From the NCBI RefSeq assembly GCF_025024155.1, contig NW_026251854.1:1-39505 (forward strand): a DNA stretch of 39,505 nt, in the 5' to 3' direction. The notes under the pieces are model-generated. The model worked only from the letters and a program-made list of their open reading frames with translations. It searched no databases and was not told the DNA's origin. Origin of the DNA: Gamsiella multidivaricata (taxonomy: Eukaryota; Mortierellomycota; Mortierellomycetes; Mortierellales; Mortierellaceae). Below, piece after piece: positions 32,636 to 39,505 of the stretch (the first letter of the stretch is position 1; the number at the start of each line of letters is the position of its first letter). The translations under genes were made by a program, and so were the position numbers.

Positions 32636-34790
32636 ATGAAGATCAACCGCCGTCATTTCGTCGGTATCCTCTACGACTGCATCCTCTTCGAATATGCCTC
32701 CCTCGTCAGCATCGATAGGACTTACACGCTCTCGCTCGATGATCTGGCCGACACCTTCGCCTTCGTCGCCGACTTTTACAAACACAACCGACCCCGAATG
32801 GATGTCCCCTGCGATCAATTCATCCTCCGGAACCAGCTCCACACCGTTGCAGGACTACTTGACTATATCGAGGAGATGGACCATGGTGCATTTGAAATAT
32901 TTCCTGGAAATGTCGAACTCAGAGAAGAGACTCCCTCGTTCGCATCGACATCCTCAACAACCAAACGAGATCAACGGCGTCAAGAGCGATTTGGAGGCAG
33001 CAAGGGAAGGATTGAGCGGGATCCGTTCAGCCATGCTGCGCGTGGATGGACCACAGATCTGTACAGTCATCGTGGCCATGACCTTCTCCTACATGATACG
33101 GATACGGACCTGGATGATGAGTACTCAATCAGGATACCCGGGCTTTCTAAAACGGACATCCAGACGTTTTTATGGGAGTACGCCTATATGCCAGAGGACT
33201 ATCAGGACGATATCGCGACCCTGATCCGGTATCTAAGACGGGACGAGTGGGTGATGAATGGATCGAAGGGCTCGATTGTCACGTTCGACTGGGATATGGA
33301 GGGAGTCCAGAAATATTCAAAGGAATACAACCAGAACAAGATCCGAAAAGTCGAATTGAGGGGACAGGAGGAGGCCAAGAGGAAGCAGGAAGCAGCACTG
33401 AAGCAGCAAGAGGAATGGAATCGACAGCAGGAACTTATACGAGAAAAGGAGGCTGCGCAGAGGATGAAGATCTTGGATCACTTTATCTGGAGAATGCATG
33501 AGGTATGGTATGCGTTGTTTTCAGTTTTTGATTATTTTTTTTTTTTTTTCGACGAACGATGGTATTTCAACGTTGCTTATATGTGCATGTCCTGTGTTTG
33601 TCGATAGTCGATGACCATCCCGACGATAACAGCGACCGAGATCGACAACATGGTACGGAACCTCGAGATGGAAATTAGCGAGTATTTTGGATATTGCTTC
33701 GTAACCCTCACGCCCGTTGGGTATGTTTCCCGCTATAAATTTGATCCTACCTACCGACAGTTGAAATTAGATGCCCGGGATAGTTATATAACAGCAACTT
33801 TGTTCTTTGCACTTTAGTTCTTTTGCATCTGGATCATATACCCACCTCAGCGATCTGGACCTCACATTGACAGGGAATATCAAAACCATCACCATCCTAA
33901 CGCTCGCTGATGCTCTACAGCATTTCAACTATGAAGGCGTCACTCTTGCGGCCAACAACACCCATTCGATAATTTTATCTTTAGCACCTTCAGTTATTAC
34001 ATTTTCGGATCCCAAAACTGGGACGACATGCCACCTCACGTTGAATGAGCCCCTGATGATCTATCGATCGAAACTGATCTGGACCTACGGCGCAATCGAG
34101 CCCCGGTTTGGTCCTATGATCGTCGCACTCAAGCGCTTGACAGTACAGCGACGCCTCCTCAGTGGCTCCATATACCAGGACCAACGAGCCTCGATGCCCC
34201 TGGGCAGTTATGCGTTGGCATTGATGCTGATTACGTTTCTTCAGACAGAAAATCCCCCGATTCTACCAAAGTTGCAGCAGGCACCCTCACAAGACGATCA
34301 CGACCGGCCGATGAAGGAGGTGATTGTGCAGGGAATCGATTGTTCGTTCGATCGGGATTGGAAGTTTTATCGCGAAACCGGATCAGGATCAGGGAATATC
34401 AAAAGCGCGGCGGAGCTGTTGGTGGACTTCTGTCGGTTCTTTGGATACGTGTTTGACTATGAGTCCAAGGAAGTGAATGCGAGGATTGGGGCGTTTCGAT
34501 GGCGTCCAGATGTGTCGAACAAGAGCGAGAACACGGTCGATGACCTAGCATCGACAGGGTCAACAAATGTTGTCTCGATGACGGCGCCTGGTGCTATGAC
34601 CGCGACGACGACGAAGGAGAAGGAGAGTAGCAGTGCAGTTTTGTTCCAGGTGATGGATCCGTTTGTGATAGGATTGAATGTCATGGCTGGATGTTCTGAT
34701 GAGAAGGTGAGGATGGTGAAGGAGTGCTTCCAGGAGGCATATGAGGCGCTGATCGAAGGGGACATTAATCTCGCGTTTTCGGACTCATAG
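32636..34790 (+). CDS. Cid1/TUTase-type nucleotidyltransferase, third catalytic Asp replaced
   Basis: Three exons, 32636-33502, 33608-33720, 33818-34790; 650 aa. The family (Cid1, Trf4, human TUTs) adds A or U to RNA 3' ends. Residues 1-220 are of unknown fold; a charged Gln/Glu/Lys coiled coil follows (about 33320-33480). Catalytic core: the spliced FASGSYTHLSDLDLTLTG gives the GS motif and the first two metal-binding Asp (DLD). The beta strand with the third Asp reads VITFSDPKTGTTCHLTLN, where His stands at the position of the usual Asp in GDIS. The PAP-associated domain is clear: ALKRL, GSYALALMLITFLQ..PPILPKLQ, SAAELLVDFCRFFGYVFDYE and QVMDPFVIGLNVMAG. Either a pseudo-enzyme or one with altered metal binding; RNA binding may remain. 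Confidence 0.88.
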
Positions 34791-36153
34791 TCAGTGTGTC
34801 CAATAAAAATATTGAACCATGGACTCAAGGTCGCTTATCTTTACTCTTTGTTGTTTCTTTTTTTCAGCATTGGATCCCGCGTGCATTTTCTTTGTAGTAT
34901 CTGGTTCGACGATGTTATGTCTATAGCATATTTTTTTTTACGAATAGTTAACGGCAAACACCTATGCTTATGTAGGTGTTAATCGTCTGTATATACATAT
35001 TGAAAGATCAGTTTTATTTGTTTGAAAAGAACTATCGATTTCGGAAGTAGAGAAACCATGTAGAAAGTAAATAGGCGAGACGGATTAAGTTTCGCCAAGG
35101 CATTTGATTGTACTGACGAAAGAAGTTGCGATGTATTTAGCACATTGCGCAGAGCAATTCCGACTTAAACCAATGTATTTTGCTGAGGCTGTATTGCCAT
35201 TGTGACGCGCCAAAAGCTCAAAGGCGCCACAAGTAAGGATGGCGAAGTGCCTGGCCCTGATATGCGGCGAGACCATGACGGTGTCGACTTAAGAGGAGAT
35301 GGCGACCTGAGATAGCATGGTGTCTTTCTCCTGCACGATTCAATTTACCTAGGCAACCAAATGCATTGTGTGCAAAAGGTCGAGGTCGAGGAAATAAGGA
35401 AGAATACGACTTTATTCGGGATATTTAATCGTTTACTAGCTAAGATCTCGACTAAGGGTGTTGCTCAAGTCCAGACTGGATTAGTCAGCGGCGCTTTAGA
35501 AAAGTCATAGAACTTGGGCGAAGTATTGCGTGAGAGGAGCAAATGCAAACGCTATCACGTTTTTGCCTTTCTGGCTATAAGCTCAACTACCTGTGCTGCA
35601 ACTTGAGCACCCTTGACGCAGTTTGGCATGGTTCATGGCAGGCGCTCAGAAACTGGGGCCGGACACCTTCGGCCTTAATATGGTCGACGATATTCATGGC
35701 TATCAAAGCGAAGGCGAGTCGGCTGGTAGCCTCCGCTCGGCAGTTGCTAGGCGCTTCCTAAAGTTATGCTGTGGCGACCCGGGATATCATTCCTTACTCG
35801 GAGTGATGCTAATACAATGGTTTTAGAAAATATGCGTCCAGTAAAGTACACCCAGTTTTCGGCTCTCAATTTTCAGTTTTTAAAGAGGATTTTTCAGGAA
35901 GGTTTATATGTATAAAAGTACACCATAGTGCATGTACAGCACAGCACAGCTCAGTACAGCACATCGGTAGCGCCTTTAATTTCGTATTCATCGACACGTG
36001 GTGGCCCTTGCAGCTTACTTGTACCTTACCTTGCTCTTGAGCCCTTTTACCTTTCCTTCATCCCTCGAGGAGCATAGTAACTTCGACGAACAATAAATAC
36101 ACATACATACACACCCACACCCCCTACACCCCCTTCGTTCTCGTTGTTAACCA
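34791..36153. other. Gene-poor region before the retrotransposon
   Basis: No assignable gene. A 63-codon minus-strand frame (35276-35085, beginning MVSPHIRARHFAILTCGAFE) and a + frame at about 35625-35826 (with LGPDTFGLNMVDDIHGYQSE) have coding-like composition but no known match, and may be fragments of decayed elements. CAGCACAG-type repeats at 35936-35962 and a short A/C-rich tract (36090-36130) precede the LINE ORF1 and may belong to its 5' UTR. Confidence 0.45.
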
Positions 36154-38130
36154 ATGGTTGCACAAACCCGCCAGCAGGCAGTCAAGGTTGCTCGCACGGC
36201 GGAACAGGCAAAGGTGACAGCAGCAGCAGGCCTTTCGTTTGACGGTTCCGGTCCGAAAGGCAAGAGCAAGATGAAGCAGATCAACAGAAATGCAGATGAG
36301 GGAAATGCAGAGATCTCATTGGCACGTCGGACCATCGCTCGAGATGAGCATGGACTTTTGGTAAGCACTCCACCCCCACCCCCAGTTGTTTCCTCCTCGG
36401 ACAGGGCTGTTAACGACGGGGCTGAGGACATGGAAGTAACCATGGACGAAGCTGAGCACACTCAGAGCGTTGAGACGACTGAGAACAAGGGTCCAGGAGA
36501 GGATGCTGCCAATGGCGAAGGCTCTACTGAAGCCATTGCAGGGGATCATCCAGAGGAGAGTGTGCGTTTCGATGACATCGTCGAGGATATCGACGAAGAC
36601 GACCCAGGTAGTTTCCAAGTGATTCGACGCACCCGCGAGAAGTTCAACAGGGTTCTGGTCCCTCTATCTTCTCTGCGTGGCGAAACAACTGAAGAAAAGC
36701 GGGAGGACCTGATGGGGATGCTGAAGGCGGCCGAGGTCAGTGTTTTGGCAAGGATCAAGACAAAGAAATTCGATGGCGAACATCTTTATTCGGTGTCAGT
36801 GGAGACAGAGGCTCAAGTTCAGGAGCTGCTAAAAATGAGGACTGAGAATGCGGACGGAGCCCGCGCTTTCATCTTCCGCCGCGCGAATGACGACTGGAGT
36901 CAGGACCGCCGTCGACGAACAGTGGAGGTGTGCGGACTTCCCCCACGCATAACGGACACACTGGTCCGCTTGTCATTGCAGAAATATGGAGAGATCGAGG
37001 ACATTTCGCGTCACATTTGCAGCCGCGGTATCAAGGTAACCCTTGCAGTGCGTTTCACGTCCCAAGCGGGCATTGAGAAATTGGTAGAAGAGGGCACTAC
37101 CTCTCTCTTTGTGGGCAATGAACACGCTCGTTTGGGTCGCCTTGGTGCCGTGTCATTGCAATGGAACACGAGGCATGTATGCAAACTGGCGGGCTTGCCT
37201 TCTCAGACGAGCCCCCTCGATCTCTCGGATTTGTTGGAACTGAAGGCTATTTACATTGATATACCCAAAGTATTTGTGGATAATCAAATAAAATACCGAC
37301 GAGAGGCGTATGTTTACTTCAATTCTGAAGAAGACATGAGAACTGCAACAGCCAATCCTATCAAGCTAGGAGACAGGATTTTGGAGTGGTGCAAGACTGG
37401 CCACAAAGTTTGTTACTCATGTGGTTCGAGTAGGCATCTCAGAGCCGATTGTACGACGCGTACCGAGAACAAGGAACGATATCTTCATGTGGAGGCGGTG
37501 AGGAAATACAGTCAAGGACAGCCGCTGCGAGTGAGTTCTTCGCGGTCGTACGCCAAAGTCGCCAGCACCAACGCTCAGAAGCAACCCGCACAGGCTGCAT
37601 CAACCAACGCAGGCACCAGTGGCGCCATTGTGGAGGAGACGACGCTCAACACAAACACAGATGTTATTGCCGCGATCCTGGAGCAAATGCGTCAGGACCG
37701 AGAGAGAGCTGAGGCCCAGTTCAAGACCATGATGCACTGTATGCAGGAGATGATGAAGATTGTTTGTAGCACCCTCGCACAGACGTTTCAAGCACCGCAA
37801 GCAAAGGAAACCCGGCCTGCTCAGGCAGCTACAGCAACGACAACAGGACGATCGCCTAAGGAACGAACAACCGCTCCCGCTATGACATCAAAGACAACGG
37901 CACTAACTCAAAAGATAAATGACCAGGACCCGACACAGATGACTCTCCAGCAGCTTTTGGACAAGGCCAAACAACCTGGAGCCTTTCCAACACCACAGAG
38001 CAACATGAGCTCACTTCTTGCTGCGTGGCAACTTGTAGCGTCGAACTCCGGACCGCCCCACCATCCGCTACCACCTACACCCGCTAAGAAAATGCAACCG
38101 GCCGACTACTCAGGAATTAATAATGAATAA
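36154..38130 (+). CDS. LINE ORF1 protein (Gag-like, RRM-like region and CCHC knuckle)
   Basis: Intact 658-aa frame. An N-terminal basic then acidic disordered region; an RRM-like segment around residues 250-320 (RRTVEVCGLPPRITDTLVRL, IKVTLAVRF); and a zinc knuckle CYSCGSSRHLRADC (CX2CX4HX4C) at about residues 420-433. A Gln/Thr/Ala-rich tail contains a helical segment AAILEQMRQDRERAEAQFK. In LINEs such proteins bind the element RNA and form the ribonucleoprotein. The stop (38128-38130) lies inside the start of ORF2. Confidence 0.88.
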   Translation: MVAQTRQQAVKVARTAEQAKVTAAAGLSFDGSGPKGKSKMKQINRNADEGNAEISLARRTIARDEHGLLVSTPPPPPVVSSSDRAVNDGAEDMEVTMDEAEHTQSVETTENKGPGEDAANGEGSTEAIAGDHPEESVRFDDIVEDIDEDDPGSFQVIRRTREKFNRVLVPLSSLRGETTEEKREDLMGMLKAAEVSVLARIKTKKFDGEHLYSVSVETEAQVQELLKMRTENADGARAFIFRRANDDWSQDRRRRTVEVCGLPPRITDTLVRLSLQKYGEIEDISRHICSRGIKVTLAVRFTSQAGIEKLVEEGTTSLFVGNEHARLGRLGAVSLQWNTRHVCKLAGLPSQTSPLDLSDLLELKAIYIDIPKVFVDNQIKYRREAYVYFNSEEDMRTATANPIKLGDRILEWCKTGHKVCYSCGSSRHLRADCTTRTENKERYLHVEAVRKYSQGQPLRVSSSRSYAKVASTNAQKQPAQAASTNAGTSGAIVEETTLNTNTDVIAAILEQMRQDRERAEAQFKTMMHCMQEMMKIVCSTLAQTFQAPQAKETRPAQAATATTTGRSPKERTTAPAMTSKTTALTQKINDQDPTQMTLQQLLDKAKQPGAFPTPQSNMSSLLAAWQLVASNSGPPHHPLPPTPAKKMQPADYSGINNE

Positions 38131-39505
38131 TACGCCCAATATGCACTCTCTTCAGAATCAATATGGTACATCGGAAAACACTGCAACGGACATCGGACTT
38201 AATGACTACAACGAACACAACATCAACAATAACGTAACAATGGAGCGCACACTTCGAGTTGCGACATACAACATTCGAGGAGCAAATGCTCCAGGAAAAC
38301 TAGACGCCCTCTGCTTTTGGGCAGAGCACGCGGATATATCCATTCTTGGTTTACAGGAAACAAAATTCGCAACACACAAGGAACGATTTACACTCTCTCG
38401 GGAGTATTCACACATATACGACACGCATTGGGGAAGCGCCCCACAAAATCCCGCGGCTTCAGGCGTTGGACTCCTGGTGCGCAAGGACTGGAGCAAATAT
38501 ATCATTCGCAAGACACGACACCGTGGACGCGGTATTGCCATTGATTTTGCATTCAGGAACCGCTGTACACTTCGTGTGATTAATTGCTATATTCCTAGCG
38601 ACGCACAGCACCACCCGGAAGGTCAGGCCCTGCAACAATGGCTAAAGCAACAGATCAACGAGGCCGTTTTGGGTCACTACAAATATATTTTGTTAGGGGA
38701 TTTCAATGGCACCATGTCACCTAGCATCGACAGAAATAACAACAATGGGAGTCACCGACCGGACACGCCCCTTTTACAGTGGGTTTCGGAGCAACCATTG
38801 ACGGATGCGTACAGATCGCTATTCCCGCTCGAGGCCGGCTTCACCTTCGAGGATGTCAGTCGCATAGACATGGTTTTCCTATGTCCAGGGATCTTACCCC
38901 GTCTTTTCAACGCGGAGGTGATCGATTTACAGGACCATGTTAAATCGGACCACCAAGCACTGGTAGTGTCCTTAAATCTGTACGCGATATCGCTCCTTGG
39001 AGACACATCGGCCAGCAAATACAGGAAACCTCAAGGCTTTCGGTTTTGTTTCCGTGAGACATCGAAGGAGGAGTGGACGAACTATGCAGAAGAAACCACG
39101 AAAATATTTTCCAGCAGCTCAAGCTTGACCAGGTTGGGTATTAGGGACTTGGACGACAATGGCACGGTTCCCAAGGAGGCCCTAGTTCGGATCAACCTGG
39201 AACGCACATGGCAATTTTATTCGGCCTCTTTGATGAAAGCAGCAAAGGCGACACTCCCAGGCAGAGTGGTAGGTCGCACCGGTTGTCGCCCAGAGAGAGA
39301 AGTCAACATGAGCCACATCATCCGTTCCTTATCCAGCCTCCAACAAGCAGCCAAGAGAATGAGGCAAGGACTTTTTGCTGCTCCAGATGTGCAACAAACT
39401 CTTTCGCAGGAGGTTAACAGTGCGTTGAATCGGATCGACAAGTATTTTCATCGCATGGAGGAAGCGGAAGAAGCCCCACCAATCGACCGACTAGGAAGAC
39501 CCCCA
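38123..39505 (+). CDS. LINE ORF2, AP-like endonuclease domain (partial at window end)
   Basis: The ATG at 38123 overlaps the ORF1 stop by 8 nt in the +1 frame, and the frame stays open for all 461 codons to the window end. An exonuclease-endonuclease-phosphatase fold is clear: VATYNIRGAN, ILGLQETKF (catalytic Glu), SGVGLLVRKDW, INCYIPSD, YILLGDFNG (Asp/Asn), SRIDMVFL and SDHQALVVSL (catalytic Asp-His). This domain nicks target DNA to prime reverse transcription. The reverse transcriptase should follow outside the window. Coupling of ORF2 by reinitiation at the overlap is inference. Confidence 0.9.
   Translation, partial: MNNTPNMHSLQNQYGTSENTATDIGLNDYNEHNINNNVTMERTLRVATYNIRGANAPGKLDALCFWAEHADISILGLQETKFATHKERFTLSREYSHIYDTHWGSAPQNPAASGVGLLVRKDWSKYIIRKTRHRGRGIAIDFAFRNRCTLRVINCYIPSDAQHHPEGQALQQWLKQQINEAVLGHYKYILLGDFNGTMSPSIDRNNNNGSHRPDTPLLQWVSEQPLTDAYRSLFPLEAGFTFEDVSRIDMVFLCPGILPRLFNAEVIDLQDHVKSDHQALVVSLNLYAISLLGDTSASKYRKPQGFRFCFRETSKEEWTNYAEETTKIFSSSSSLTRLGIRDLDDNGTVPKEALVRINLERTWQFYSASLMKAAKATLPGRVVGRTGCRPEREVNMSHIIRSLSSLQQAAKRMRQGLFAAPDVQQTLSQEVNSALNRIDKYFHRMEEAEEAPPIDRLGRPP

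Larger units (their letters stand above)
36154..39505 (+). mobile_element. Non-LTR (LINE-type) retrotransposon, 5' part
   Basis: Two overlapping open frames in +1 relation: a nucleic-acid-binding ORF1 and an endonuclease-bearing ORF2 that runs off the window. Both are intact here, so the copy may be young. The true 5' end (possibly near 35900) and the 3' end cannot be fixed from this sequence; no target-site duplication was seen. Confidence 0.85.

Overview
This is nuclear DNA of a filamentous fungus, most likely an early-diverging Mucoromycota species of the Mortierella type. The basis is short GT-AG introns (mostly about 80-170 nt), long TC-rich 5' leaders, many homopolymer runs, a degenerate Fanzor (eukaryotic TnpB-like) locus, a LINE-type retrotransposon, and secreted/GPI proteins typical of that group. 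The genus is inference. All exon models were built by hand from splice signals and reading-frame phase; no homology search was run.

Layout: (1) 860-6720, two convergent single-pass membrane proteins with long cytoplasmic tails. (2) 8072-13395, three + strand genes: a RhoGAP-fold protein without an evident arginine finger, a type II membrane histidine acid phosphatase, and a leucine-rich-repeat-like protein. (3) 13605-15942, two minus-strand paralogues of a tiny two-helix membrane protein (DUF5670-like) and a divergent hydrophilin/dehydrin-like gene, separated by a region rich in AGGGG stress elements. (4) 16541-19005, a 63-residue basic microprotein and a GPI-anchored DUF7137-like secreted protein. 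(5) 19319-22249, translation initiation factor eIF3c. (6) 22678-about 27000, a repeat-rich, gene-poor interval with two broken Fanzor nuclease copies in opposite orientation, a TATAC-rich short-repeat cluster, and a coding-like decayed minus-strand locus of unknown family. (7) 27180-34790, housekeeping genes: alpha-SNAP, mitochondrial GABA aminotransferase, and a Cid1-type nucleotidyltransferase whose third catalytic aspartate is replaced. (8) 36154-39505, a non-LTR retrotransposon with a CCHC-knuckle ORF1 and the 5' part of ORF2 (AP-like endonuclease), cut by the window end.

The genes do not form an operon or an obvious biosynthetic cluster. The strongest functional grouping is the stress-type module at 13.6-15.9 kb. 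The most notable content is the Fanzor pair: both copies keep the RuvC-III/zinc-finger end and share a spliceosomal intron at the same place, but both are inactivated by stops and frameshifts.
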